Below are positions 25,320 through 34,441 of a stretch of DNA of 64,000 nt, in pieces. The DNA comes from Lactobacillus sp. ESL0679 (GTDB taxonomy: Bacteria > Bacillota > Bacilli > Lactobacillales > Lactobacillaceae), in assembly GCF_029433515.1 (NCBI RefSeq), contig NZ_JAQTIG010000001.1:248001-312000 (forward strand), in the 5' to 3' direction. The notes under the pieces are model-generated. The model searched no databases, was not told the DNA's origin, and was given only the letters and a program-made list of their open reading frames with translations. Every line of letters begins with the position of its first letter. The first letter of the stretch is position 1. Position numbers and translations under genes: made by a program.

Positions 25320-25351
25320 AAATCTATATTTTTTGCAAAAAATATAGATTT
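25320..25351. promoter_or_regulatory. Perfect 32-nt palindrome upstream of the degV gene
   Basis: AAATCTATATTTTTT, GC, then AAAAAATATAGATTT: two perfect 15-nt arms around GC, 74 nt before the DegV start codon. It may be an operator or a hairpin in the leader. There is no T run after it on the plus strand, so it is not a standard terminator for that direction. Confidence 0.6.
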
Positions 25352-25425
25352 ATGTAGAATAAGGTAGTAATATTTTGCTAAAGAAAATATAAATTTACTG
25401 ATATTATTTTAATAAGGAATTATAG

Positions 25426-26259
25426 ATGGACAAAATAAAATTAATTTTAGATTCTAGCTCAAATGAATTAGCAAACAAGACTGACAACATTGAAATTGTC
25501 CCTTTGACAATTGCCGTCAATCAGCATAATTTCATTGATGATGAAGCACTAGACTTAAATAAATTAAGTGCAAGTATGGCAGCCAACACTAAAGCTAGCA
25601 AAACAGCTTGTCCCAGTATTGATGATTGGCTTAAAGCACTTGAAGGCAGCAATCGTGCCATCTTGTTGACTGTAACTAGTGCATTGAGTGGTAGTTACTC
25701 ATCAGCTTATCAAGCCAAAAAAATTTATGAAGAAAATCATCCCCAAAGTCGAGTGATTGTTGTTGATTCCAAATCAGCTGGTCCAGAATTATCACTAATT
25801 TTGCACGAAATCCAACGTTTAGAACGACACCACACTAGGTTTGTAGATTTTGAACAAAAAATTGCACATTTCCAAACACACACACACCTATTAGCAATTT
25901 TGCAATCACTACATAATTTATCACTTAATGGCCGAATTAATCCTGCAATAGCTAAAGTTGCTCAAATGCTAAAAATTAACATTGTTGCTCAAGCCAGCAT
26001 TGAAGGTAAACTAGAACCACTTGCAAAAATCCGTGGCATGAAGCGCGCCTTAAAAGATGTCGTTTCACGAATGGAAGAGCGAGGTTTTCATGGCGATGAA
26101 GTAATCATCGACCATTTTCATAACGCCAAAGACGCAATTACACTCAAAGAAAAGATTCTCAGCCAATACCCTAAAACTAAGATTACAATTCGCTCAGTCA
26201 AGGGACTCTGTGGTTTCTATATTGAATCTGGCGGTCTAATGATTGGTTTTCAAGATTAG
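25426..26259 (+). CDS. DegV family fatty-acid-binding protein
   Basis: 277 residues with the DegV/FakB layout: KLILDSSSNE at the N-terminus, TVTSALSGSYSSAYQAKKI (lipid-head contact region, about residue 86), VVDSKSAGPELSL and a C-terminal VKGLCGFYIESGGLMIGF. Members bind long-chain fatty acids and can present them to the FakA kinase. This gene stands alone; no fakA is nearby. The ribosome site AAGGAA is 7 nt from ATG. Confidence 0.88.
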   Translation: MDKIKLILDSSSNELANKTDNIEIVPLTIAVNQHNFIDDEALDLNKLSASMAANTKASKTACPSIDDWLKALEGSNRAILLTVTSALSGSYSSAYQAKKIYEENHPQSRVIVVDSKSAGPELSLILHEIQRLERHHTRFVDFEQKIAHFQTHTHLLAILQSLHNLSLNGRINPAIAKVAQMLKINIVAQASIEGKLEPLAKIRGMKRALKDVVSRMEERGFHGDEVIIDHFHNAKDAITLKEKILSQYPKTKITIRSVKGLCGFYIESGGLMIGFQD

Positions 26260-26267
26260 TTAACATA

Positions 26268-26310
26268 GAAAAAGGGCTCAAGTAGATACTAGTCTACCCA
26301 AGCCTTTTTT
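26268..26310. terminator. Shared terminator of degV and the PTS EIIA gene
   Basis: GGCT(C)AAGTAGA and TCTAC(CC)AAGCC arms with A5 before and T6 after, between two convergent genes. Confidence 0.75.
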
Positions 26311-26321
26311 CTATTGCACAA

Positions 26322-26711
26322 TTATTTCAATCTTGCATTAACATCAACAATGCCATCTTTAGCCATTGCAATTAGCTGCGGCTTATTCAGTCCCTGGCCC
26401 ATCATTGATTGGTTAGCAAATTCAATAATTAAGGGTAAGTTGATACCGCTAATTACTTGAATATTAGGGTACTTAGCAAACAGGCGGATAACAACATTAG
26501 ATGGTGTACCACCCAATACATCGACTGCTACGACAGTTTCCTTATCAGTACCTTGATCTAAAAATTCCTCGGCCTCTTTTTGCAAATCCTCGGGACCTTG
26601 ATCGGGATTAAGACCAATTGCCTTTACATTATCAAGCTTACCCATAATCAATTCTGCACTGCCTAAAGCTGCTTGAGCCATTTGACCATGACTCATCAAT
26701 AACATCCTCAT
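26322..26711 (-). CDS. Mannose/fructose-type PTS EIIA domain protein
   Basis: 129 residues from the ATG at 26711, which has AAGGGA 9 nt upstream (the longer frame begins without a ribosome site). The phosphoryl-accepting His is in MLLMSHGQMA, and VVAVDVLGGTPSNVV is the conserved second loop. It stands alone without EIIB or EIIC genes nearby, so it either serves a PTS elsewhere or is regulatory. Confidence 0.87.
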   Translation of the reverse strand: MRMLLMSHGQMAQAALGSAELIMGKLDNVKAIGLNPDQGPEDLQKEAEEFLDQGTDKETVVAVDVLGGTPSNVVIRLFAKYPNIQVISGINLPLIIEFANQSMMGQGLNKPQLIAMAKDGIVDVNARLK

Positions 26712-26785
26712 ATATTTATTCCCTTCAATAATTAAACTTTTATTTTTAAGTTTAACATATAAAGCCATATTTCTGCCGTTTTATA

Positions 26786-28216
26786 TTAATCTTTTTTGAG
26801 TAATCGCCAGCCACTTAAAATAACCGTAATTAAACAAATAATAATAGAAATTAAAAAGACAACGTGCATCCCATAAATAAAAATCTCTGGCTGCTTAGGT
26901 AAGTAACCTGTTACTCGCGAGCCTTTCTTCACACTCATCGCCGCAAACAAAATAGTCGTAGCACTAGAAATTCCAATTACCATTCCCAAGTTACGAGAAA
27001 GTGAGTTAATACTGCCAGCAACACCTAAGTCTTTTTGCTCAACAGAACTCATAACCAGCGAGTTATTCGGTGAACTAAAAATTCCGCTGCCAAGACCCAT
27101 GATGGCAATGCTAACAATAAAAAGCCAAAGCGGTGACGTTAAATTGCACAGATAGTAACCGATTTGACTTACCAGTAGCAGTAATAAACCGATAAAAGTA
27201 ATTAACTTCGGACTGATTTTATCAGAAATCGTCCCTGCAACTGGCGCCGCAAACAATTGCACAAGCGGTAAAATCATTAAAATGTAGCCGGTTTGACTTG
27301 GCGCTAAATGCCGTGCATTTTCCAAATAAAATGGCGTCACCACATTAAAGAAGAAATTAGTAATAAAAATCAGCAACGCACATAACAAACTAACCGAAAA
27401 GTCTGGATTTTTAAACAAACTAAACTGCAATAATGGATTAACCGCGCGATTTTCTGTATAAACAAACCAGCAAAAGCTAAGTATCCCGACGATTAACATC
27501 ACTAAAACCGGCGCTGCAGTGAAGCCAAGCTGCTGTCCCAGAAAAATTCCGCCAAACAAAGTCACCATCCCTAAAGCAAAAGCAAATGAACCTGTCTTAT
27601 CAAGCGGTGCCTTAGTAAAAGTAATATCTTTAGGCAAATAGATGGCACCAATAATAGCGGCGATCAGACCAACTGGAACATTTAGCCAAAAAATATATGA
27701 CCATGATAAATGAGATAAAATTACTCCACCAAGACCAGGTCCAGCAATTGAACCCAAGGCTACAAAAGAGCCAATCGTTCCCAAAGCCTTTCCTCGCTCA
27801 GAATGTGGGAAAATTTCTGTGATAATCCCATTATTGGTCGCCATTGTCATGGCTGCCCCAAATGCCTGCACTGCTCGCGCAATTAGTAAAAAGAGTAAAT
27901 TGACTTTAAAACCAGACATTAACGAGCCAGCGATGAAAAACACCGCCCCTAATCTAAAAATCTTAATTTTACCCTGCAAGTCACTCAACTTACCAAAGAA
28001 AAGAATAAAGCTGCAGACAACAATTAGATAAAGAGAAACAACCCATTCTGATTGGCTCATTGAAATGTGCAAATCATTGCTAATTACGGGCAGCGCAATA
28101 TTAACGATCGTCCCATCCAAAGTTGACATAAAGGTAAACAGTCCTACTGCTACTAAAATCAACCAGCGATTCTTTTGCACCTGATTATCAGTCTGGTAAC
28201 TTAAATTTTGTGCCAT
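26786..28216 (-). CDS. DHA2/EmrB-QacA family MFS exporter
   Basis: 476 residues with about 14 membrane segments. Typical motifs are LDGTIVNIALPVIS in the first segment, GKLSDLQGKIKIF (motif A) and LGSIAGPGLGGVI (motif C of antiporters). It is likely a proton-driven exporter of drugs or other amphiphiles. Ribosome site AAAGGA is 8 nt before ATG. The preceding SRPBCC gene is separated by a terminator, so it is a separate unit. Confidence 0.9.
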   Translation of the reverse strand: MAQNLSYQTDNQVQKNRWLILVAVGLFTFMSTLDGTIVNIALPVISNDLHISMSQSEWVVSLYLIVVCSFILFFGKLSDLQGKIKIFRLGAVFFIAGSLMSGFKVNLLFLLIARAVQAFGAAMTMATNNGIITEIFPHSERGKALGTIGSFVALGSIAGPGLGGVILSHLSWSYIFWLNVPVGLIAAIIGAIYLPKDITFTKAPLDKTGSFAFALGMVTLFGGIFLGQQLGFTAAPVLVMLIVGILSFCWFVYTENRAVNPLLQFSLFKNPDFSVSLLCALLIFITNFFFNVVTPFYLENARHLAPSQTGYILMILPLVQLFAAPVAGTISDKISPKLITFIGLLLLLVSQIGYYLCNLTSPLWLFIVSIAIMGLGSGIFSSPNNSLVMSSVEQKDLGVAGSINSLSRNLGMVIGISSATTILFAAMSVKKGSRVTGYLPKQPEIFIYGMHVVFLISIIICLITVILSGWRLLKKD

Positions 28217-28308
28217 TTATTCCAAGTCCTTTCATGTATTCTCAATTTAGTTAGGTACCTTATGAAGATAAATTATACACTTTATTTGGTCTTTGCCAAG
28301 TACAAAAT

Positions 28309-28343
28309 AAAAGCAGTTACTCAATAATGAATAACTGCTTTTT
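28309..28343 (-). terminator. Terminator of the SRPBCC-like gene
   Basis: AAAAGCAGTTA and TAACTGCTTTTT arms around a short AT-rich loop, just after the stop codon at 28350. Confidence 0.78.
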
Positions 28344-28349
28344 GATCAT

Positions 28350-28766
28350 TTAACTTTGCGCTTCTAAAACCTGCGCAAGATTATTTAAATTAAGATTAAA
28401 TGCATGCTTAGCAATTGGCTTTAATAATTTTAATGGTAATTTTCCTGCAACTTGATCGGCTAAATAAAGGCTTTCTGCAATTAATGTCTTACCACTCTGT
28501 TTACTAAATTGAAATTCAACTCGATATGCAATCTTACCTTGGGTACTAACATAAGTCACCTGATCATTATCGCTAATTATCTTTATTTGCTCGCGTTTAT
28601 TAGGGGCTTCAGTTGTCCGCTCAATCACAAATTGGTCACTTGATTGCTCCGTAATCCTAATTTCTGGTACCCACTTTAATATTGACTGTGGTTGTAATAA
28701 AAACCGTTGTACCTGTTCCTGAGTTTGATTAACTAACCTAACATTTGTAAAAATTTTCTGTTCCAT
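28350..28766 (-). CDS. SRPBCC-like (START-fold) protein
   Basis: 138 residues that fit the SRPBCC/polyketide-cyclase-like fold: an N-terminal strand (KIFTNVRLVNQTQEQVQRFL), the WVPEI turn, alternating strands and a long C-terminal helix (LKLLKPIAKHAFNLNLNNLA). Such proteins bind hydrophobic ligands in a cleft. The ligand is unknown. GGAGG lies 8 nt before the ATG. It is between the exporter and the TPR-type regulator and on the same strand. Confidence 0.65.
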   Translation of the reverse strand: MEQKIFTNVRLVNQTQEQVQRFLLQPQSILKWVPEIRITEQSSDQFVIERTTEAPNKREQIKIISDNDQVTYVSTQGKIAYRVEFQFSKQSGKTLIAESLYLADQVAGKLPLKLLKPIAKHAFNLNLNNLAQVLEAQS

Positions 28767-28838
28767 CTTAGAACCTCCTTGAATTTATAGTCCTAGTTTA
28801 TGAAAAAAGAAAATTTAAAGATAATCAGAATACTGATA

Positions 28839-29666
28839 TTAAATCTGATCAAAGATTTTTTCAGTAAATAATTCACTTAAAAAGCGACTTTTGTGCTCAT
28901 TTTCTAATGCCTGATCTTCCTGACCAGTCTTCTGTGCAATCTTAGCAAGTAAAAAGTAGCAATTAGCCAACATGTAATGTGAATTATGCTCGGTAATGTA
29001 CGTAACTCCTTGATCCAGCCAATCTACTGCCGCACGAATTTTACCAGCTTGATAATTAATTAAAGCTGCCAGATAAAACAGCACATTAAGATTTTCAGAA
29101 TAATTAATTTGGTTAATGTCGGCCAAAGCCTTAGCTAGTAGTTGCTCCGACTCTTTCTTTTGACCTTGTTCCAAATTAACCAAACTTAACGAAATTAACG
29201 TCAATCGCATTAATACCGAAGTTAAAGATTTTGTTTCGTTACAAGCTAAGGCAAGCTTGAGATTTTGCTTTGCTGCAGTTAAATTATGATCGATTTGAAA
29301 ATCAGTTATTGCCAAATAATAGTAATATGCTTGTTCTTCTGCAGCTGTTTGCAGTTGATTAATTGTCGACTTTTTTAAAAGAAAACCGCGAAGTTGCTCA
29401 TAATCATGTAGATTGCACAACTTGTCCAATTTTGCGTTAAGCGAGGGCTGGCTACTAATCGCAAAATTACTCGCCAAGCTAATTGTGTTTAGTTCTATTC
29501 CCAATCGCTGGCAAAGCTCAATTAGCAGCTTAGCATTAGGAACATACTTACCATTTTCAATTGCCGATAGCATTGATTGCGCGCAAATATTCTCCGCTGT
29601 TTCTTTTTGTGTCATCTTCTTTGCTTGCCGCGCCATTTTTAGCGCTTGCCCTAATTGATTAGCCAT
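28839..29666 (-). CDS. Rgg/PlcR-like regulator (HTH-XRE plus TPR-like domain)
   Basis: 275 residues. An XRE helix-turn-helix occupies the first 60 (GQALKMARQAKKMTQKETAE, SMLSAIENGKYVPNAKLLIE). The remainder is all-helical repeats resembling the TPR domain of RRNPP regulators (Rgg, PlcR, PrgX), which bind short secreted peptides. It begins 22 nt after a 62-residue hydrophobic peptide gene on the same strand, a common arrangement for a regulator and its signal. Peptide control is an inference. Confidence 0.82.
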   Translation of the reverse strand: MANQLGQALKMARQAKKMTQKETAENICAQSMLSAIENGKYVPNAKLLIELCQRLGIELNTISLASNFAISSQPSLNAKLDKLCNLHDYEQLRGFLLKKSTINQLQTAAEEQAYYYYLAITDFQIDHNLTAAKQNLKLALACNETKSLTSVLMRLTLISLSLVNLEQGQKKESEQLLAKALADINQINYSENLNVLFYLAALINYQAGKIRAAVDWLDQGVTYITEHNSHYMLANCYFLLAKIAQKTGQEDQALENEHKSRFLSELFTEKIFDQI

Positions 29667-29688
29667 CTTGTTACCCTATCTACTCTAT

Positions 29689-29877
29689 CTATTTAACAAT
29701 TAAATTTCCTAAAAACAATATCCCTGCTACCCAAAGTACTCCTGAATTAACCCCAGAAACCGCCGTATTATTAAGTTCAAGATTCTGGTGTAACTTTTTT
29801 AGTGTTGCGTTTAATCGCGGCTCTTTCAATCCTTCTTTGCGCGCAACGATACTGTCGCTGATCAATAAGAGTTTCAT
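29689..29877 (-). CDS. Small hydrophobic-tail peptide next to the regulator
   Basis: 62 residues with a good ribosome site (AGAGGA, 8 nt). A polar, basic N-terminal half (ARKEGLKEPRLNATLKKLHQ) is followed by a membrane-like C-terminus (GVNSGVLWVAGILFLGNLIV). There is no cleavable signal peptide or double-Gly leader. I do not recognise the family. Its place before an RRNPP-like regulator makes it a candidate signal-peptide precursor or a membrane partner of that regulator. Confidence 0.65.
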   Translation of the reverse strand: MKLLLISDSIVARKEGLKEPRLNATLKKLHQNLELNNTAVSGVNSGVLWVAGILFLGNLIVK

Positions 29878-29967
29878 TTGTAATTCCTCTATTTTAAATA
29901 TTGAATATATTTTACAGCAAGTAAGCTAAAATACGCATACTTTAAAGCATACGTATTCTTTCAATAT

Positions 29968-32079
29968 TTAGTTAAATGATAGTAAGAACTTGCGCACCTC
30001 CTGTGAAGTCTTAGCTTTTAGCAATTTGTTGACGTTCTTTTCACTTCTGATAATATCAACTAACTGCTCTAGTGCTCGTTCATGTTCTCGCTGCACGCCA
30101 GGCGATAAAACAAACATGCAAATTATAGTGACTTTTTGACCATGAGCCTGAATTACAAGTGGATGATCTAATAAAACTAGGGATAAGCCAACTGCTTTAC
30201 TACTACTGCTTGGAGCAGCATGAGCCAAAAAGATATTGCTACTGATTAACATATACGGGCCATACTTATTAATTAGGTCACTAATTTTTTGGAAATATAA
30301 CTGGTCAACTACTCCATCTTGTTCAAGTAAATCACAACCAACCTGTAAAACTTGCTGCCAAGACAAATTATCTCTATTATGGATAAATTTTATTCGCTTC
30401 GCTGGTAACAAATTGCCTAAATTAGGTAAGTCGCTATGGCTACTCTTATTATTTTCAGGGAAAATGAATTTATCTAGACTTAATCTTAAGCCACTTTCAT
30501 CTTTAACATCCGCATATTCATTAATAATTGATACTAAATTATCGACTGCACTCGCATTATGTTCAATCTTACGAGGAACTTTCTCACGCAAAAAGCTTTC
30601 AATAATGCTCTGATCATGCTTAGTCAAAACTGCTTTGACATTAACAATTGGTATCGGATAAGCAACTGCATTAAGTGGCGCAGTGCTGACAATTAACCGT
30701 GCCTGATATGTGTTGGCAAAAATTTGCTCTAAATCGCGAATTTCAAGTGGTGGTGAAAATTTAATTAACGGGTACAGGCGACTAAGTTCATGATAGAGCA
30801 TAGCCGAAGTCCCGATGCCGCTTGAACATACAACTAGTACTTCTGCTAAAGATGCCCGCTTGAGCTTATCTCCATTTGAAAAATCTTGATAACCTTTGCT
30901 ACTAATTGAACCAAAATATAAACAAATTAATGCTACTTCTTCAGTTGGCAATTTCTTTTGTAGATATTGTTCAAGTGGCGCACATGCAACCGCCGTGAAT
31001 TTAATCAGCTCTGGATATTGCCGCTTAATTTCATCAACCTCATTTGAAGAAAAGGGAATCCCAAACTTGACCCTAAAAAAGGTGGCATAGAGATGATTAC
31101 ACAACACTTTAGTAAACAACTTATACGAAATTTGTTGTTCTGTTAGCTGTTCATAACGAAAAATTATTTCTTGTGCAATATTGGCAAGATCACGATATAA
31201 ACTTGGTTTTACACAAGTAACTTCAGTTGCCTGTGAACAAAGTATTATTTTACTAAGAAAAGTGACTTCACCCTTTAAACAGTCCTGATTAGTTAATTTT
31301 AAAAGTAGATCTGAACATGTAGTCAGCACACCTTTAGTATTGGCAGCAATCCATGAATAATAATCATCATTATCTTGAAGATGGTGGTGATGACTAATGC
31401 GCCACTTACTAAACATTAGCCAATAAGTTAATTGCTGAATAGAATTTTCGGAGAAACTCATCTGCAGCTTTTGTTGCGCCTGAACAACCAACTTTCTTGT
31501 CGCCGTTACTGAATAATTCAACTTTTTAATAAAGTTAAACGCCAATTTATTATGATGAAGTAGTAACTCATAAACAGTCAATCTAATAGCGACTTCACTA
31601 CTGACAATTTGATGGCCAGTTCGCGAGCTAGCAATTGTTAATAACGGAAAACGAGACTTAATTAGTTTAAAATCCTTGATAATCGTATTGCGTGAACAAG
31701 CAAACTGATCAGCTAATTCGTTAATTGAAACGTTTTTGCCACTACCGATTAAATAAAGAACAATAATCGTTTGCCGGTCTTGCGCACTAACAACTGTCCT
31801 TGCCGCCTTAGGCACAACTTGCAATCTATTATCATGCCTGATTATTGCCTTTTTGGTTTGATCGGTCATTTTATAGCCATAGCGTGGGATATTAACAATT
31901 TCTGCTAAATTATTTTTTTGTAATTCCTGATTGATTGAACTTAGCCAGTTAAAAGCTGTTCTACGTGAAATATTAAAAGTTTCCATTATTTCTTTCAAAC
32001 TAATAAAATCAGGTGCTTTTGCCAAATACTCTAATAATTTGTTAGCATTTGTTAATTTAACAGAACCATTCCTCGTCAC
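29968..32079 (-). CDS. PRD-containing PTS transcriptional activator (MtlR/LicR type)
   Basis: About 703 residues from the GTG at 32079 (AAGGG 7 nt upstream; another GTG lies 9 nt earlier). Order: N-terminal HTH domains (ISLKEIMETFNISRRTAFNW, SINELADQFACSRNTIIKDF), two PRD regions with conserved His (about residues 200-400), an EIIB-like domain with VVCSSGIGTSAMLYHEL and a C-terminal EIIA-like domain with SNIFLAHAAPSSSS. Phosphorylation by HPr and the linked PTS would control it. It ends the PTS cluster and probably acts on the twin elements at 34419 and 35257. Confidence 0.9.
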   Translation of the reverse strand: MTRNGSVKLTNANKLLEYLAKAPDFISLKEIMETFNISRRTAFNWLSSINQELQKNNLAEIVNIPRYGYKMTDQTKKAIIRHDNRLQVVPKAARTVVSAQDRQTIIVLYLIGSGKNVSINELADQFACSRNTIIKDFKLIKSRFPLLTIASSRTGHQIVSSEVAIRLTVYELLLHHNKLAFNFIKKLNYSVTATRKLVVQAQQKLQMSFSENSIQQLTYWLMFSKWRISHHHHLQDNDDYYSWIAANTKGVLTTCSDLLLKLTNQDCLKGEVTFLSKIILCSQATEVTCVKPSLYRDLANIAQEIIFRYEQLTEQQISYKLFTKVLCNHLYATFFRVKFGIPFSSNEVDEIKRQYPELIKFTAVACAPLEQYLQKKLPTEEVALICLYFGSISSKGYQDFSNGDKLKRASLAEVLVVCSSGIGTSAMLYHELSRLYPLIKFSPPLEIRDLEQIFANTYQARLIVSTAPLNAVAYPIPIVNVKAVLTKHDQSIIESFLREKVPRKIEHNASAVDNLVSIINEYADVKDESGLRLSLDKFIFPENNKSSHSDLPNLGNLLPAKRIKFIHNRDNLSWQQVLQVGCDLLEQDGVVDQLYFQKISDLINKYGPYMLISSNIFLAHAAPSSSSKAVGLSLVLLDHPLVIQAHGQKVTIICMFVLSPGVQREHERALEQLVDIIRSEKNVNKLLKAKTSQEVRKFLLSFN

Positions 32080-32136
32080 ACCAATCACCCTTCAATTACA
32101 GCGATATTCTCTTTAGCCAAAATATCCTTTACAGGC

Positions 32137-32430
32137 TTAATTAAGATCCAACTTATCAATAATTTCGTCAATTACAGCATCAACGCCAATATTAGTTAAT
32201 AATGGTAAACCATTGATTACTGGAATCTTAATTGCATCATTATCATATTGTGTCGTTGTGATTACCAAGTCGTAATCATTTGCGAGTGATTCAACCTGAG
32301 CAACTGAAGATTGGCCCAAAGTATATTTATCACTATCAATTCCACGATTAGTTAGTTCTTCTTGCAACTTGTTCATTGCACTAGTACTAGTAACTACTCC
32401 TGCACCACAGGCAACCAAAATCTTTTTCAT
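32137..32430 (-). CDS. PTS EIIB, galactitol/SgcB-type
   Basis: 97 residues. The phosphocysteine loop is KKILVACGAGVVTSTSAM (Cys8), as in galactitol-type EIIB. It receives phosphate from the EIIA at 33880 and passes it to the sugar during transport. It lies between EIIC and the regulator gene in the same operon, with AAAGGAGA ahead of ATG. Confidence 0.92.
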   Translation of the reverse strand: MKKILVACGAGVVTSTSAMNKLQEELTNRGIDSDKYTLGQSSVAQVESLANDYDLVITTTQYDNDAIKIPVINGLPLLTNIGVDAVIDEIIDKLDLN

Positions 32431-32455
32431 AATATATTCTCCTTTAAATTAAAGT

Positions 32456-33853
32456 TTATTTTTTACTTTTACTTGCTGCTAATTGACCTTCTTCGGCAAC
32501 AATTTTCTTTCTATTCCACCAACATAAGCCAACAATCAAAATAATTCCAATTACATAAGCAGCAATCTTAAATGGAGCTACTTGAACAATTAACCAAGGA
32601 TATGGGTTAGAACCATAGTCAATACTTGAAATCATCGATGAGCCCTTTGGCAAAGCAAAGTGAGCGGCTCTAGCACATTTAGTAACTAATGGTGCTAAAT
32701 TAGTCCCAATCCATAAACCGATAACAACGTTGACTGCACCAATAATAAATGATCTAAAGAAATCTCCGTGAGTTATTGAAACAATTAATGGGAACATGAA
32801 GACAAAGCCAACCAAACCAATAGTTGGTAAGAATTGGTTACCTGGCAAAATAAAGGCAAACAGTAAAGCTACTGGAATCATTAAGGTAGCACAAGCTAAT
32901 ACTACAGGGCTACCAATACCAACAGCAGTATCCATCCCAATGTAAATCTTTCTCTTACCAGAGAACTTCTTCTGTGTAAATGCTTGAATGGCATTTGAAA
33001 CAGGAACAACACCTTGTAAAAGCAGCGCTGCCATCTTAGGGGTGATAATCATCACAGCTGACAAAGTAACACCCATTAACATAATCTTACCTAACTTAGT
33101 TGCAACCGTCATGCCTGGAATGAAGCCATAAGCTAAGATACCAATAATAATCCCAATGGCAAATCCCAACAATGTTGGTTCACCCCATGAACCGAACTTC
33201 TTATTGAAGTCCTTAGCATCCATGTGAATCTTGTTAATGCCTGGAATTTTATCAATAATCCAGTTAAAGACAATGGCAATTGGAACAAATGAACCTGCAT
33301 ATCCATGAGGAATTGAAATTCCCGGCAAGCCCAAGTATTTTTCAGATAACGGCGCTGTTCTATCAGCAGTTACCATGATCACAATCATGTTGACACTAGC
33401 TAAGAATAAACTCAAAACAATATCCTTAGTCAGAGCATAAACAAGTGAACCACTGAAGGCGAAGTGCCAAAAGTCCCAAATATCAACATCAATTGTTGAA
33501 GTAGTCTTGGTTACTAGCATTAAGATGTTAATTGCAATTCCCAATGGAATCATACTTACACCAACTGCAGTACCATAAGCAATTGCGGAAGCTGACGGCC
33601 AGCCAACATCAATAACTTGTAAGTTCAGGTGCATAACTTGAATCATGTTCTTAATAGCTGGATTCATTACATCAGTTAAAATTGAAACAGTGGCATTTAA
33701 CCCAATAAAACCAATACCAACCATTAAACCGCCACGCAGTGCCTTAGTAAAAGGTACACGCACGCACAGGCCAAAGATTAGCATGATAATTGGAATTAGC
33801 ACAGTTGGTCCTAAGCCAACAATATACATGATGAAATCAATAATCGGTTTCAT
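32456..33853 (-). CDS. PTS EIIC, galactitol (GatC) type
   Basis: 465 residues with multiple membrane segments and the GatC-like pieces GLNATVSILTDVMNPA (about residue 51), GWPSASAIAYGTAVG (about residue 83) and GMDTAVGIGSPVVLACATLM. It is the membrane channel for the sugar or polyol. The C-terminal end is basic (ESKSKK-like). The substrate is not galactitol by default: the co-located L-ribulose-5-phosphate 4-epimerase points to a pentitol or pentulose. Confidence 0.92.
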   Translation of the reverse strand: MKPIIDFIMYIVGLGPTVLIPIIMLIFGLCVRVPFTKALRGGLMVGIGFIGLNATVSILTDVMNPAIKNMIQVMHLNLQVIDVGWPSASAIAYGTAVGVSMIPLGIAINILMLVTKTTSTIDVDIWDFWHFAFSGSLVYALTKDIVLSLFLASVNMIVIMVTADRTAPLSEKYLGLPGISIPHGYAGSFVPIAIVFNWIIDKIPGINKIHMDAKDFNKKFGSWGEPTLLGFAIGIIIGILAYGFIPGMTVATKLGKIMLMGVTLSAVMIITPKMAALLLQGVVPVSNAIQAFTQKKFSGKRKIYIGMDTAVGIGSPVVLACATLMIPVALLFAFILPGNQFLPTIGLVGFVFMFPLIVSITHGDFFRSFIIGAVNVVIGLWIGTNLAPLVTKCARAAHFALPKGSSMISSIDYGSNPYPWLIVQVAPFKIAAYVIGIILIVGLCWWNRKKIVAEEGQLAASKSKK

Positions 33854-33879
33854 AAATAATTCCTCCCAAATAATATTTA

Positions 33880-34332
33880 TTAAATATGCTTAATCACAGC
33901 ATCATAGAGCTGCTTGCTATCAGTAATTTTTTGTAAGCGAGTCAATAACTCTTGATTCTGAAATAAAGCCATTAATTTTTGTAACATTTCCACTTGACCA
34001 TGTGGATCCTTCAAAGCTAACATAACGACAATTTGAACTTCTAACAGTTGGTCAGTTACAGCCATGTTATGAAATTCAACCGGATGAGCTAATGTCGCAA
34101 AAGTTATTGCAGCTTCATTAACATACTGGACATCGGTGTGCGGAATTGCCACCGCGATTTTTCCACTAGGTAACCCTGTTGGATGAATTTGCTCACGCTC
34201 TTTTACAGCCTGTTCAAAAGTATCTTTTACTTTACCGTTATCTTTAAGCTGAGTTGCTAAATAGTGAATAACTTCATCAGCAGAATTAGCCTTAACTTGT
34301 GCAAAAACCAGCTTTGGACTTAATAACTCCAT
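33880..34332 (-). CDS. PTS EIIA, fructose/galactitol type
   Basis: 150 residues of the PTS_EIIA_2 family. The phosphoryl-accepting His lies in KIAVAIPHTDVQYVNE (about residue 65). The N-terminal ADEVIHYLATQL is typical. First gene of the second transcription unit of the cluster, with GGGAGG 9 nt from ATG, a cre-like palindrome and an activator-type element upstream. Confidence 0.9.
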   Translation of the reverse strand: MELLSPKLVFAQVKANSADEVIHYLATQLKDNGKVKDTFEQAVKEREQIHPTGLPSGKIAVAIPHTDVQYVNEAAITFATLAHPVEFHNMAVTDQLLEVQIVVMLALKDPHGQVEMLQKLMALFQNQELLTRLQKITDSKQLYDAVIKHI

Positions 34333-34376
34333 TTATTCACCTCCCATTTGTCTTCTTACACCAAATATTTAACCAT

Positions 34377-34395
34377 TTATAAAAGCGCTTTATAA
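34377..34395. promoter_or_regulatory. cre-like site before the PTS genes
   Basis: TTATAAAAGCGCTTTATAA, a near-palindrome centred on GCGC, 45 nt upstream of the EIIA start. It matches the core of lactobacillar catabolite-responsive elements (AAAGCGCTTT) but with TA instead of TG/CA at the flanks. Probably bound by CcpA. Confidence 0.6.
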
Positions 34396-34418
34396 GTAAC
34401 GCCAAGCAACCAATTTTA

Positions 34419-34435
34419 GTGCAACTAATTGACTA
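34419..34435 (-). promoter_or_regulatory. Putative activator element, copy 2 (before PTS EIIA)
   Basis: Minus strand TAGTCAATTAGTTGCAC, identical over 17 nt to the element at 35257-35273. It begins 87 nt from the EIIA start codon and 7 nt beyond the araD-like stop codon. Similarity continues downstream in patches (AAAA, TTGG, ACTTAT). Confidence 0.78.
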
Positions 34436-34441
34436 GCAAAA

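Noticed and set aside
29689..29877. Class II bacteriocin precursor
   Set aside because: No double-Gly leader, no Cys pair or YGNGV-type motif, and no dedicated export or immunity genes nearby.
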